Position numbers and translations under genes: made by a program
In this document: one piece after another, positions 23,746 through 32,608 of the stretch
Layout of the letters: each line of letters starts with the position of its first letter
How positions within the stretch are numbered: the stretch's first letter is position 1
Notes under the pieces: model-generated
What the model saw: the letters and a program-made list of their open reading frames with translations, nothing else
Told to the model about the DNA's origin: nothing
Databases searched by the model: none
Source: Brevibacillus panacihumi
GTDB lineage: Bacteria > Bacillota > Bacilli > Brevibacillales > Brevibacillaceae
Direction of reading: 5' to 3'
NCBI RefSeq assembly: GCF_003710985.1
Contig: NZ_RHHT01000027.1
Coordinates: 62,001-126,000, forward strand
DNA: 64,000 nucleotides

Positions 23746-24588
23746 CTACCGGTATTGCGCCCCCAGCTCCCGTGAACGCTCTGTCGCACGCAGAATGGCG
23801 GAAGAGATAGCCTCCTGGAATTGATACGCTTCCAGAACCTCCAGCCCGGCTTGCGTCGTTCCGCCCGGACTGGTTACCTTTTGGCGCAGGAGAGCCGGCT
23901 CCTCACTGGTATCCAGCAGCATGTGCGCTGCTCCCAACAAGGTTTGCAGGGTGAGCTGACGAGATGTTTCGCGGGACAGGCCAGCCTTGGTCCCGGCCCC
24001 CACCATGGCTTCGACGAGGTAGTAGATATAGGCTGGGCCGCTTCCGGAGAGTCCAGTGACAATGTCAAGCTCCTCTTCGGCTACGGTATAGACGGTGCCA
24101 ATCGCTTCAAAGAGCCGGGTGGCAAGCTGCAGCTGAGCCTCTGTGACAAAACGGTTGCAGGCAAGGCCAGTGGCAGACAGGCCGATTGCAGAAGAGGTGT
24201 TCGGCATCGTCCGAATGATGGAGCACTCCACACCCAGCCATTCCTCGATCAGGGAAGTGGCGACTCCGGCGATGACAGAGATGACCAGCTGTCCAGGACG
24301 GACCGCTCCGCGAAGCTCCATCAGCGCTTCTGCGGCATCCTTGGGCTTTATCGCCAGGATCAGGATGTCGCACGTCTGTACCAGGGCGTGTTTGTCCTGC
24401 GTCACTTGTACTGAAAAGGCGCGTGCCAGCTGATCCAGCCGCTCCTGATTGTTCCGGTTGGAGACTAGGATGTGATTCGGGGAGACAAGTCCCTTTTTGA
24501 TGATGCCAGCGAGCATGGCTTCGACGATGGAGCCTGCCCCGAGAAAACCAATTTGTCCTTCAATGGAACTACCCTGTTGCGGGTTCAT
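23746..24588 (-). CDS. proC: Pyrroline-5-carboxylate reductase
   Basis: 280 residues. It reduces pyrroline-5-carboxylate to proline, the final step. GFLGAGSIVEAMLAGI is the Rossmann motif; the C-terminal signature is LSGSGPAYIYYLVEAM, followed by VTSPGGTTQAGLEVLE. The dinucleotide loop reads SNRN rather than the more frequent S-R-S. It follows proA by 21 bases in a T-box-controlled operon, so proline synthesis is complete in one transcript here. Confidence 0.94.
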   Translation of the reverse strand: MNPQQGSSIEGQIGFLGAGSIVEAMLAGIIKKGLVSPNHILVSNRNNQERLDQLARAFSVQVTQDKHALVQTCDILILAIKPKDAAEALMELRGAVRPGQLVISVIAGVATSLIEEWLGVECSIIRTMPNTSSAIGLSATGLACNRFVTEAQLQLATRLFEAIGTVYTVAEEELDIVTGLSGSGPAYIYYLVEAMVGAGTKAGLSRETSRQLTLQTLLGAAHMLLDTSEEPALLRQKVTSPGGTTQAGLEVLEAYQFQEAISSAILRATERSRELGAQYR

Positions 24589-24609
24589 AGATGTTGCCTC
24601 CTTTCCGGA

Positions 24610-25878
24610 CTATCTGATCTGACCATTGCCGCGTACGACGTATTTATAGGAAGTAAGCGCAGGCAAGCCCATAGGACCGCGAGCATGCAGCTTCTGTGTG
24701 CTGATGCCGATTTCTGCGCCGAAGCCGAATTCTCCGCCGTCCGTAAAGCGGGTTGACGCATTGTGATAAACTGTCGTGGCGTCCACCGTTGCCAAGAAGC
24801 GCTGAGCAGCGGCTTCGTCTTCAGTCACGATGGCTTCGGAGTGGCCGGTGCTGTGCAACGAAATATGCTCTAATGCGTCCTCCAGGCTTTCCACGGTGCG
24901 CACCGCAATAATCAGGTCGATGTATTCCGTATCCCAATCCTCTTCGTTTGCTTGCTTCAGGAAAGAGGAGAGCTCGGGATGCTGCTTTCGTGTCAGCTCG
25001 CACGCCCGAATTTCTACCCCGGCTTCATGCAGACGCTGCAAGAGATTGCGCTGCGAAGCGAGCGGCCATTCGCGATCGAGGAGAAGGCTCTCCGCCGCAT
25101 TGCAGACGGAAGGACGGCTGGTTTTGGCATTCAGTACAATCGCTTCCGCCATGCCGTAGTCGGCTGTGCGCTCCACAAAAATATGGCAATTGCCGACTCC
25201 TGTCTCCAGTACAGGGACGCTCGCGGTTTTCAGCACGCGGGAAATCAATCCGGCTCCGCCCCGTGGAATGATCACGTCGATGAGACCGTTCGCGGTACAC
25301 AGCATGTCGACGGATTCATGCTCGGCAAAAGGCAGGTATTGGACGGCCTCAGGAGACAGGCCGCTTTTCGTCAGAGCGTCGCGCATGCTCCGGGCGAGGG
25401 CGAGATTGCTGTTCACCGCGCTGTGGCTGCCGCGCAGAACGATGGCATTTCCGGTCTTCAAGGCAATGGCTGCGGCATCGATCGTCACATTGGGGCGAGC
25501 CTCGTAGACCATGCCGATCACGCCGAGCGGCACGCGGATTTGTTCCATGACCAGTCCGTTGGGACGAGTCCAGCTGTCCATCGATTGGCCGACCGGATCC
25601 TCCAGAGCGACGAGCTGCTGCAGACCGTCGACCAAATCGCGGATACGCTCCGGTGTCAGACGGAGACGGTCCAGATACGAGCTAGCTTGCCCATCTGCTT
25701 CTGCACGGGCCAAATCCTGCTTATTTGCTTCCAGAATGGCAGTCTCGTCTGCCAGAAGCTGTTCCCCGATCGCGGTCAACGCGTTGTTTTTCTCTTCGGT
25801 GGTCAACAATGCCCATTTGCGCGATGCTTGCTTCGCCAATCGCAATTGCTCCTGAAGCTGCTGCTTCCAGTTCCCCAT
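24610..25878 (-). CDS. proA: Glutamate-5-semialdehyde dehydrogenase (gamma-glutamyl phosphate reductase)
   Basis: 422 residues. It reduces gamma-glutamyl phosphate to glutamate-5-semialdehyde with NADPH. Visible signatures are VPLGVIGMVYEARPNVTIDA, KTGNAIVLRGSHSAVNSN, the catalytic cysteine in SVCNAAESLLL and EFGFGAEIGISTQKLHARGP. ATG at 25878 follows AGGAGAGGGAGATT. It lies between proB and proC. The 70-base gap to proB contains a small hairpin (about 25918-25935). Confidence 0.95.
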   Translation of the reverse strand: MGNWKQQLQEQLRLAKQASRKWALLTTEEKNNALTAIGEQLLADETAILEANKQDLARAEADGQASSYLDRLRLTPERIRDLVDGLQQLVALEDPVGQSMDSWTRPNGLVMEQIRVPLGVIGMVYEARPNVTIDAAAIALKTGNAIVLRGSHSAVNSNLALARSMRDALTKSGLSPEAVQYLPFAEHESVDMLCTANGLIDVIIPRGGAGLISRVLKTASVPVLETGVGNCHIFVERTADYGMAEAIVLNAKTSRPSVCNAAESLLLDREWPLASQRNLLQRLHEAGVEIRACELTRKQHPELSSFLKQANEEDWDTEYIDLIIAVRTVESLEDALEHISLHSTGHSEAIVTEDEAAAQRFLATVDATTVYHNASTRFTDGGEFGFGAEIGISTQKLHARGPMGLPALTSYKYVVRGNGQIR

Positions 25879-25948
25879 AATCTCCCTCTCCTTTTCTCTC
25901 TCATCATTTTATAGAATCCGATGGCATACATCGGTTGAAACCGTTCGT

Positions 25949-27049
25949 TTAGATCGTCTCTGTCCACTGATCGCGATGGATCACGGTGCCGCTGCGTCGC
26001 GCTGTCTTGGCGGTAGAAAGAGATTCTGCCAGTTCTTCCGCTGCGAAACGGCTGACTCCGCGGCCGATCAGTTCGCCGCCACAGTACACCTCGATGACTT
26101 CACCAGGGGAGAATGTCCCGTTTACGTCGCGTACGCCAGCCAGAAGCAGGCTGCGTCTCTGCTCGAGAATCGCTTCTGCAGCGCCTTCGTCAATGGTGAT
26201 CGAGCCGCGGGTAGGGGAGTGCAGCTTGATCCATTGCTTGCGAGTAGGCAAACCGCTTGGAGCGGGCTCTTCGGGCCGGTAATTGACATAGGTGCCGTTG
26301 CCGTCTCCGGACACGACTGCCAGCAGGTCTTGCGGTTGCTCCAATTTTCCGATAAAACTGGGGATCCCCAAGCCTTGTGCTGTCTTCGCTGCGATCAGCT
26401 TGGAGCGCATGCCTCCTGTTCCCAGCCGGGAAGCGCCTCCTGCTAGCTGTTCCACCTCTTCGGTCACTTCTGCCAGCCAAGGGATGCGCGACGCGTCGGC
26501 GTTGGAGCGAGGGTCCTTGTCGTACAGACCGTTGGTGTCTGTCAGGATCATGTACAAGTCGGCATGGACCAGACCGGCTACCAGGGCACCAAGCATGTCG
26601 TTGTCGCCAAACGTCAGCTCCGCCACGGAAACAGTGTCGTTTTCATTGATGATCGGCAGGATCTGTCTGTCGAGCAGCAAAGACAAGGTTTGGAACGCGT
26701 GCTGATAGCGTTCGCGGTCGGAAAAATCGCCGCGGGTCAAAAGAATTTGGGCCACACTGCACTGATGGGCGGCAAATAACTGTGTGTAGGTTTGCATCAG
26801 GAGACTTTGCCCGATGGCTGCTGCTGCCTGTTTGGCGGCGAGGGTTCGCGGTCGTTGCTGGTACCCCAGTTTTTGATAACCGCTGGCTACTGCTCCTGAT
26901 GAGACGAGTACGACCTGATGACCAGCCTCGCGCAGGTGATTGACTGCCGAGACGAGCAGGGACATTTTTTCTGGATCGACCCCGCCATTTGCAGCTGCCA
27001 ATGAACTGCTGCCCACCTTTACAACCAACCGCATTTTTCCCTTCTTCAT
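25949..27049 (-). CDS. proB: Glutamate 5-kinase
   Basis: 366 residues. It phosphorylates glutamate as the first, feedback-inhibited step of proline synthesis. The kinase domain has LVVKVGSSSL, VLVSSGAVASGYQKLGY, PIINENDTVSVAELTFGDND and LGTGGMRSKLIAAK; the last ~100 residues form a C-terminal PUA domain (ITIDEGAAEAILEQRRSLLL). I use the ATG at 27049 after CAGGAGGAAGCACG; the longer frame would run through the leader terminator. Expression should depend on uncharged tRNA-Pro through the T-box leader. Confidence 0.94.
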   Translation of the reverse strand: MKKGKMRLVVKVGSSSLAAANGGVDPEKMSLLVSAVNHLREAGHQVVLVSSGAVASGYQKLGYQQRPRTLAAKQAAAAIGQSLLMQTYTQLFAAHQCSVAQILLTRGDFSDRERYQHAFQTLSLLLDRQILPIINENDTVSVAELTFGDNDMLGALVAGLVHADLYMILTDTNGLYDKDPRSNADASRIPWLAEVTEEVEQLAGGASRLGTGGMRSKLIAAKTAQGLGIPSFIGKLEQPQDLLAVVSGDGNGTYVNYRPEEPAPSGLPTRKQWIKLHSPTRGSITIDEGAAEAILEQRRSLLLAGVRDVNGTFSPGEVIEVYCGGELIGRGVSRFAAEELAESLSTAKTARRSGTVIHRDQWTETI

Positions 27050-27080
27050 CGTGCTTCCTCCTGATTTTCGTTGAAAATAG

Positions 27081-27330
27081 AAAAGCCCTCTCGTCACTTG
27101 AATAAGGACGAAAGGGCTTGATAACCTCCGCGGTACCACCTTACTTGACGTTTATAGCGAGAAGCGATGCTTCAGGCTGGTAACGTCCGGCTCTCTTTCT
27201 TGGATAACAGGTGAAAGAAACCTGTCCAGGTCATCCCTGGAAGCTCAAGGGTGGGTTCAAACTGATTCGAAGGACGAAATCTCTCAGCCAATGGATTTCG
27301 CTCTCTGGACCTGAAGGGCAGTTCTACTTT
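27081..27330 (-). ncRNA. T-box leader (proline) of proBAC
   Basis: On the minus strand the leader contains the invariant T-box AAGGTGGTACCGCGG (plus 27128-27142) and a terminator hairpin with a following T-tract (plus 27081-27119). Stem I elements such as AGAGAG are seen near plus 27300. A likely specifier is the CCC at plus 27253-27255 in the context GAA-CCC-ACC, encoding proline and agreeing with the downstream genes. When tRNA-Pro is uncharged it should bind and allow readthrough. Confidence 0.92.
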
Positions 27331-27381
27331 TCCCCGTCATAGCGACCGTATGCGCTTTATTAATCGCGTTATTAATTAACT

Positions 27382-27411
27382 ATTATTCACTTTCCTTCAC
27401 CGAAATGTCAA
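27382..27411 (-). promoter_or_regulatory. Promoter of the proline operon
   Basis: TTGACA (plus 27406-27411) and AATAAT (plus 27382-27387) are separated by 18 bases on the minus strand, about 50 bases before the T-box structure and just beyond the stop codon of the upstream lipoprotein gene. Confidence 0.7.
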
Positions 27412-27416
27412 GGGGC

Positions 27417-28133
27417 TCATTGAAAATGTTCTTTTCCATAGGCGCCGGTACGGGATTCAATCTCAATGCGTTTGGTTTTGCTGTCCCGTCCGAGAAGATA
27501 GTGGAGCGTACGGTCATCAGGGGAGTAGGCAGGGTCTGTCACATTCTTGACAGTGACGCGCACGTGATCGTCCTGTTTTTGAACCGTCGTATTTCGTACA
27601 GAAATCATCATCGGATAATCCACATTTGGAATGGAGACATACAATTTCTTATTGACTTGCTTCGTGGACAGATTGTCGTACAGACTTTCTGCCAACGGTC
27701 GGCTCCAGTAGCGGTTGAAATGGGAGATGATTTTTTCCTTGGTGTCAAAGCGTTTGGGCAGCTCCCGATATTGCTTGCCGTCCTCCGTTACCGTTTTTCC
27801 CTTGTGCTCCAGGGTAGCGAAGTAGACGTCCGACACGACGTTCTCCGCACGGTTCAAAAACAGGACGATGTCCATTTTATTGTTGCCCAGCTTTTGTACT
27901 GCCGAAGAATGGACTGTCTTTTTCTTGTTTGATTCACCGGCTTTTTTGCTCTTTGTTTTGGCTGTCTTATTGTCTTTTTTGCTTTTTGTTTTCGTTTTGG
28001 TTGTCTTTTCGTCTTTCTTGCTTTGTGTCTTTGTAGTCTTTTCTTCTTTTTTCTCCCCGCCTTTAGAACCGGTGCAGCCCGTTATCAGAAAGGCTGCTAC
28101 CAGCAGACAGACCCAAATGTTCCTTAGCTTCAT
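27417..28133 (-). CDS. Lipoprotein with long Lys/Thr-rich linker, possibly IseA-like
   Basis: 238 residues. I use the ATG at 28133 after AGAGGTG; a GTG at 28142 overlaps that site. The lipobox is FLITGC. Residues ~25-75 are an extreme low-complexity tether of repeats such as KKDEKTTKTK and KSKKDNKTAK. The C-terminal domain contains QYRELPKRFDTKEKIISHF, then NRYWSRPLAESLYDNL, which resembles the IseA/YoeB family of DL-endopeptidase inhibitors that restrain autolysins at the wall. A basic tether would suit wall-polyanion binding. The family link is tentative. Confidence 0.65.
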   Translation of the reverse strand: MKLRNIWVCLLVAAFLITGCTGSKGGEKKEEKTTKTQSKKDEKTTKTKTKSKKDNKTAKTKSKKAGESNKKKTVHSSAVQKLGNNKMDIVLFLNRAENVVSDVYFATLEHKGKTVTEDGKQYRELPKRFDTKEKIISHFNRYWSRPLAESLYDNLSTKQVNKKLYVSIPNVDYPMMISVRNTTVQKQDDHVRVTVKNVTDPAYSPDDRTLHYLLGRDSKTKRIEIESRTGAYGKEHFQ

Positions 28134-28318
28134 TTTTTGCACCTCTTTGGCATTTTTACTTAGGGTGTGTGGGAGAGGGAGGGAATAGACGTGTTAAGAT
28201 TTACCGTTGCCTGCTAGACCAAAATGAAAAAAGGAAACAGGATGGGGGTTGTCTCGCAACCTGAATATGTCTATCATGGAGGGAGCTATGCAGATCGAAC
28301 AATTGAGGTGGAAAATAA

Positions 28319-28732
28319 ATGTTTGGATTTGGGAAAAAGGCAAAGAAGCCGGATGGAATCGACATCCTGATCATTAAAACGAATGACGCGAAAAACCGCA
28401 ACTTTTATCAAGTGGCATTCCCCAGCGTGTATGCCAATGACATTGTCTCTATGTTGAAAAAATTGGAAAAATCCAAATTGAACAGACGGGAGATTCTGGG
28501 GGATATCGGCGGCTTTCACCTTGCGACCCATCTGGAAGCACTGACCAGCTACGATGTGTTTGACGAGAATGACCTGGAAGCACAGCCTGTCATGATCCAG
28601 GATTTTGCCAGCATTTTGCTGCGCAGGCTGGAAGCAATCGATGAGAGCGGAGATGGGGATGATCCCGATCTGGCGTTTATCATGGGCGAGCTGACCATGC
28701 TTCGCGATGGAAGCTACGTACCGCCAATGTAA
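28319..28732 (+). CDS. Conserved-looking protein of unknown function
   Basis: 137 residues, start after GAGGTGGAAAATAA. The N-terminus is basic (FGFGKKAKKPDG), followed by an alpha/beta stretch IDILIIKTNDAKNRNFYQVA, and an acidic region near the C-terminus (DESGDGDDPD). There is no signal peptide or membrane helix, so it should be cytoplasmic. It lies alone between a lipoprotein gene and an ABC operon. I do not recognise the family. Confidence 0.65.
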   Translation: MFGFGKKAKKPDGIDILIIKTNDAKNRNFYQVAFPSVYANDIVSMLKKLEKSKLNRREILGDIGGFHLATHLEALTSYDVFDENDLEAQPVMIQDFASILLRRLEAIDESGDGDDPDLAFIMGELTMLRDGSYVPPM

Positions 28733-28867
28733 ATAGCAGGTAGGCAGGCAAATGAGCTGGGTATTCACGATCCGGCTCTTCCATTTTTTTCAGTTACTTT
28801 TTCATAAGCAAATTCGTATGAAACAGAAGGGAAGTACGGAATTCTCTATGAAAGAGGAGAGGTTGCC

Positions 28868-29593
28868 ATGATTGAACTAAATGGTGTCAGCAAAAGTTAC
28901 AACGGTATTCGTCGGGCAGTGGATAACCTTGATTTGACTATACCTGACGGTGAGATATTCGGTTTCCTGGGTCCCAATGGAGCCGGTAAAACCACGACCA
29001 TCAAAATGATTACGGGGATCATCAAGCCGGATGCCGGGCAAATCCGCATCAATGGAACCGACATTGCTACAGATCCGATCAAGGCAAAGCAGCGCTTTGG
29101 CTACGTACCGGACAGCCCGGATTTGTTTTTACGGCTGAAAGGTCTGGAATACGTCAGCTTTATGGCGGATATATACGGCGTGGAGCAGGATGTGCGCAAC
29201 AGCCGCATCGAAACGCTGGCGAAGCGCTTTGACATGCAGGATGCGCTTGGCGACACCATCCAGAGCTACTCTCACGGCATGCGGCAGAAAATCGTCATCA
29301 TGGGCGTATTGGTCCATCATCCCGAGGTGTGGATTCTGGATGAGCCCTTGACGGGACTGGATCCCAAATCCTCCTTTACTCTGAAGGAGATGATGCGCGA
29401 GCACGCTGACAGCGGCAGGACGGTGTTCTTTTCGACGCATGTGCTGGAGGTAGCGGAAAAGCTCTGTGACCGAGTGGCGATCATCAACAAGGGGAAAATC
29501 CTTTTCTGCGGCACCTTCCCGCAGATGCAGGAACACTTTCAGTCCCATCAATCGCTGGAAAGTCTGTTCCTGGAGTTGACCAAGCATGAATAA
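28868..29593 (+). CDS. ABC exporter ATP-binding protein
   Basis: 241 residues, start after AGAGGAGAGGTTGCC. Walker A GPNGAGKTT, Q-loop region GYVPDSPDLF, signature SYSHGMRQK and Walker B VWILDEPLTGLDP are in order, with the ABC-2 exporter layout (EcsA/YtrB-like). It overlaps the permease gene by 8 bases, so the two form one transporter. Substrate not predictable. Confidence 0.88.
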   Translation: MIELNGVSKSYNGIRRAVDNLDLTIPDGEIFGFLGPNGAGKTTTIKMITGIIKPDAGQIRINGTDIATDPIKAKQRFGYVPDSPDLFLRLKGLEYVSFMADIYGVEQDVRNSRIETLAKRFDMQDALGDTIQSYSHGMRQKIVIMGVLVHHPEVWILDEPLTGLDPKSSFTLKEMMREHADSGRTVFFSTHVLEVAEKLCDRVAIINKGKILFCGTFPQMQEHFQSHQSLESLFLELTKHE

Positions 29594-31244
29594 CATCTGG
29601 CTGCTGACCAAAATCATGCTGAAAAACTCGAGCCGGCTTGGGTCAAGAAAAAAGGGCGGCGAGTGGAAAAGCTTGATGCTTGTAGCGCTGATGCTTATCG
29701 GGTTTTTGCCAATGATCATCAGCGGTGTCTGGTTTGTCGCGGAGCTGTACGATGGACTGGCGCAGATCGGCCAAGAGAGCGCCATTTTGGGATTGGGCCT
29801 GGCGCTTGTCTCCTGTGCGATTTTCGTGCTGGGCATAATCTACGTCATTACGGTTTTTTACTATTCGCAGGACGTGGAGCACCTATTGCCCCTGCCCTTG
29901 GCTCCAAGGGAAATTTTGGGGGCGAAATTTTTGGTCGCCTTGTTCTATGAATACCTGACCGAGTTGATCTTGATCGGGCCTTTGCTGGTAGTATACGGGG
30001 TCAAAAGTGACGCCGGTGTGCTGTACTATCTGTTTGCGATCATCCTTTTTCTCGTTGTGCCCGTTGTGCCGCTGGCGCTTTCCTCCATTCTTGTGATGCT
30101 GTTCATGCGGTTTACCAATATCGGAAAGCGAAAGGATCGCTTCCGACTGATCGGCGGGATCGTAGGGATTGGAGCGGTGCTGGGCTTCCAGTACTTCATT
30201 CAGAAGCAACGCAGCGCGATGGAGGACATCGAGCAATTGCAGCAGCAGCTCTTGTCCGGAGAGAATGTGCTGCTCAATCTCGCCACACAGCTTTTTCCCA
30301 GTACCAAGCTTGCTGTCCTGGCCTTGGTGGAAAGCGGATACTGGAGCGGGATGGGGTATCTGCTCGCCTTTCTCCTGGCAACGATAGCGGGATTCCTGGT
30401 TTTTTCCTTCGCAGGAGACCGACTCTACTTTGCAGGAGTAATGGGCATTAGTGAATCAGCAGGTACACGCAAGAAGGTAGAGGGGGATGCCTTTGCCAAA
30501 CTGGCCCAAAAACGCTCAGCCTGGTGGTCCTTTGCCATCAAGGAATGGCGAGTGATCTGGCGGACCCCTGCCTATATGCTCAATTGTTTATTGCCAAGCC
30601 TGTTGATGCCTTTTCTGATATTGATTCCATTGGTGGGAATTCAGGAAAAAAAGGATGTGCTTGAAGCCATCCGCGGCTGGATAACAGGTACAGGAGGACT
30701 CAGCGTCGCCATTTTTCTTGCCGGCAGCATCGTTTTAGCATGCATGAACTCTGCTTCCGTGACAGCGATCACGAGAGAAGGGCAAGCCTTTTTTCTGAGT
30801 AAAAGCTTTCCGCTGCCTTTCCGCCAGTTTTTACTGGCAAAGCTTTTTCCCGGTACAATCCTGAGCATGCTCAGCATTCTGGTGTTGCTGGCTGTAGCGG
30901 CCTGGTTTCTGCCGATTACACCGCTGCTTGCTAGCTTGGCGGTATTGGTCTCCATACCTGGCGTGGTGCTGATGAATCAGTTCGGGTTTTTGATTGATCT
31001 ACAAAGACCCAAGCTGGGGTGGACCTCGGAACAAGAAGCGGTCAAGCAAAATATCAATCCACTTTTTTCACTTCTGTTCGGGGTGCTGCTCACTGGGATT
31101 ACGGTAATTGGGGTGGTCAGCTGGGGAGGTTCGCTGATTCCTGTGGCTTTGGTCCTATTCCTGGTATTTGGCATCCTCAACCTCTTGCTCTACCGGGTTC
31201 TGGTAAAAAAGGGACCTGAGTGGATGGATAAAATTGAAGAGTAA
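29586..31244 (+). CDS. ABC exporter permease (large ABC-2 type)
   Basis: 552 residues with about twelve predicted helices. The features YSQDVEHLLPLPLAPREILG and ITREGQAFFLSKSFPLPFRQ are typical of the large two-module ABC-2 permeases of Firmicutes, in which each half has a P-L-P/S-x-P-x-P loop contacting the ATPase. It is coupled to the preceding ATPase gene. A terminator hairpin follows at 31254-31285. Confidence 0.83.
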   Translation: MNNIWLLTKIMLKNSSRLGSRKKGGEWKSLMLVALMLIGFLPMIISGVWFVAELYDGLAQIGQESAILGLGLALVSCAIFVLGIIYVITVFYYSQDVEHLLPLPLAPREILGAKFLVALFYEYLTELILIGPLLVVYGVKSDAGVLYYLFAIILFLVVPVVPLALSSILVMLFMRFTNIGKRKDRFRLIGGIVGIGAVLGFQYFIQKQRSAMEDIEQLQQQLLSGENVLLNLATQLFPSTKLAVLALVESGYWSGMGYLLAFLLATIAGFLVFSFAGDRLYFAGVMGISESAGTRKKVEGDAFAKLAQKRSAWWSFAIKEWRVIWRTPAYMLNCLLPSLLMPFLILIPLVGIQEKKDVLEAIRGWITGTGGLSVAIFLAGSIVLACMNSASVTAITREGQAFFLSKSFPLPFRQFLLAKLFPGTILSMLSILVLLAVAAWFLPITPLLASLAVLVSIPGVVLMNQFGFLIDLQRPKLGWTSEQEAVKQNINPLFSLLFGVLLTGITVIGVVSWGGSLIPVALVLFLVFGILNLLLYRVLVKKGPEWMDKIEE

Positions 31245-31253
31245 CACTAATCC

Positions 31254-31285
31254 AACTGTCCTAGGTCTATAGGGCAGTTTCTTTG
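31254..31285 (+). terminator. Intrinsic terminator after the ABC exporter
   Basis: AACTGTCCT (31254-31262) pairs with AGGGCAGTT (31271-31279) with one G-U pair, followed by TCTTTG. The T-tract is interrupted. Confidence 0.6.
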
Positions 31286-31414
31286 TTTTCAGGCGAAATC
31301 AGCTTTACATACTGGCAATAAATTGGTATTTTGTTTGACAGTGAGCTTATTACATTTTTCCCTATCGATATGAGGATAACAGATCTAGAAAAAGGTGGAA
31401 AGGAGAACGAAACG

Positions 31415-32536
31415 ATGACTTTCAAGCGTATTCTGTTCTGTTTTCTGATGCTATTGCTGGTTGCGCAAAATGCTTTGACAGGAAGCGCCTCGGCACAAAG
31501 TCCCTATATGGATATAAGGGGACATTGGGCACAAGACGATATTGAATATTTGGCCAATTTAGGGATTTTGAAGGGGGATGGCAGGCAGTCATTTTACCCA
31601 GACAAACACATCTCGCGCGGGGAAGCGATCGCGTTGCTGAACCGGGTGTTTGAGTCGGTGTACGGTCCCCTCGCAAAGCCTGAACGCAAAGGCAACCTGG
31701 ACTACCGGTACAACTCGCGTTGGGAGATCGAGCAGCTTCTGGCCAATCTGCGAGCCCTGTACCGCATCGAGACCGGCATTGTCACCGATTATGACCCGGG
31801 CGATCGCATGCTTTACTATTTGTACCTGGCTGAGAGCGGGAAGCTGATGCGCAAACCGGAAAAGGATAACCCGGAGTGGTGGCTTTCTTCGACGGCCCTG
31901 CAGCGTCCGCTCACTCGAGAAGAGGCGAGTATGGTGCTGTTCCATATGATGACCCCGCAAAAATTTCGCGGAATCAATATCAAGCCAGAGGATGCCAAGT
32001 CGTATTTCACCAGCTTTTACGAATGGAAACAGGACAGCTACTATCGAGACACCTACTCTCCATATGCGACCGCGATCAGTGAATACGGTCTGTTTGGCGC
32101 GTCTGACGAGTTCAACCCCTATGAGTACATGACTCGAGCGCAGTATGCTGTGGTCTTGACCCGTCTTCACAGCTTTTACGAGCGTGATGTCGTCAACCAG
32201 TTTACAGGGCCTTCCAACGCCCGTCATGTCAAGGCGGCACAAGCTTATTTGGCTGCAGCCAGCCTGGCTTACGAAAAAAACGATCAAGCAAGATTGTCGA
32301 AGTTTTTCGATTCGTCCATTTTGAAAAAATGGTCCGATTTCCCGTTTAAGCCCAAGCATACGGAGCATATCAATCTAACAGCCAGAATCGATGAGGGCAA
32401 CAAGAAAAAACTGATCGTAGTGGGCCAGTACAAAGACAATGCAAACGGTACTTATCAGATCGAATATGTGTTTGAAGCAGATGAATACAGTCCGTTTGGC
32501 CGCAGGCTGGTCAACGTCATTTACAAGCAGAAATAA
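31415..32536 (+). CDS. Secreted S-layer-homology (SLH) domain protein
   Basis: 373 residues, ATG after GAAAGGAGAACG. A signal peptide (FKRILFCFLMLLLVAQNAL, ending ASA) is followed by a clear SLH repeat: YMDIRGHWAQDDIEYLANLG with FYPDKHISRGEAIALLNRVF. A second, weaker repeat lies around TREEASMVLFHMM and a third around YATAISEYGLFGASDEFNPY with MTRAQYAVVLTRL. SLH domains bind pyruvylated wall polymers. The last ~110 residues are a separate alpha/beta domain (NVIYKQK end) that I do not recognise. The gene is monocistronic with its own terminator. Confidence 0.85.
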   Translation: MTFKRILFCFLMLLLVAQNALTGSASAQSPYMDIRGHWAQDDIEYLANLGILKGDGRQSFYPDKHISRGEAIALLNRVFESVYGPLAKPERKGNLDYRYNSRWEIEQLLANLRALYRIETGIVTDYDPGDRMLYYLYLAESGKLMRKPEKDNPEWWLSSTALQRPLTREEASMVLFHMMTPQKFRGINIKPEDAKSYFTSFYEWKQDSYYRDTYSPYATAISEYGLFGASDEFNPYEYMTRAQYAVVLTRLHSFYERDVVNQFTGPSNARHVKAAQAYLAAASLAYEKNDQARLSKFFDSSILKKWSDFPFKPKHTEHINLTARIDEGNKKKLIVVGQYKDNANGTYQIEYVFEADEYSPFGRRLVNVIYKQK

Positions 32537-32547
32537 GGAACGAAATG

Positions 32548-32583
32548 AAGGGCGCCCATTCTCTACCCGGGTGCCCTTTTTTG
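32548..32583 (+). terminator. Intrinsic terminator of the SLH gene
   Basis: AAGGGCGCCC (32548-32557) pairs with GGGTGCCCTT (32569-32578), followed by a run of T on the plus strand. Confidence 0.85.
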
Positions 32584-32608
32584 TAACCAGAACGGTTAAG
32601 ATCATTCC

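Noticed and set aside
24952-25914. Plus-strand frame of 320 codons opposite proA.
   Set aside because: Antisense to a clear proA gene; composition is an echo of the opposite strand, with no ribosome-binding site or recognisable domain.
28288-28377. A 29-codon frame with GGAGGGAG upstream, overlapping the start of the gene at 28319.
   Set aside because: The ribosome-binding site is good, but the peptide is Trp/Lys-rich noise and overlaps a longer gene by 59 bases. It could be a coupled leader, but nothing else supports that.
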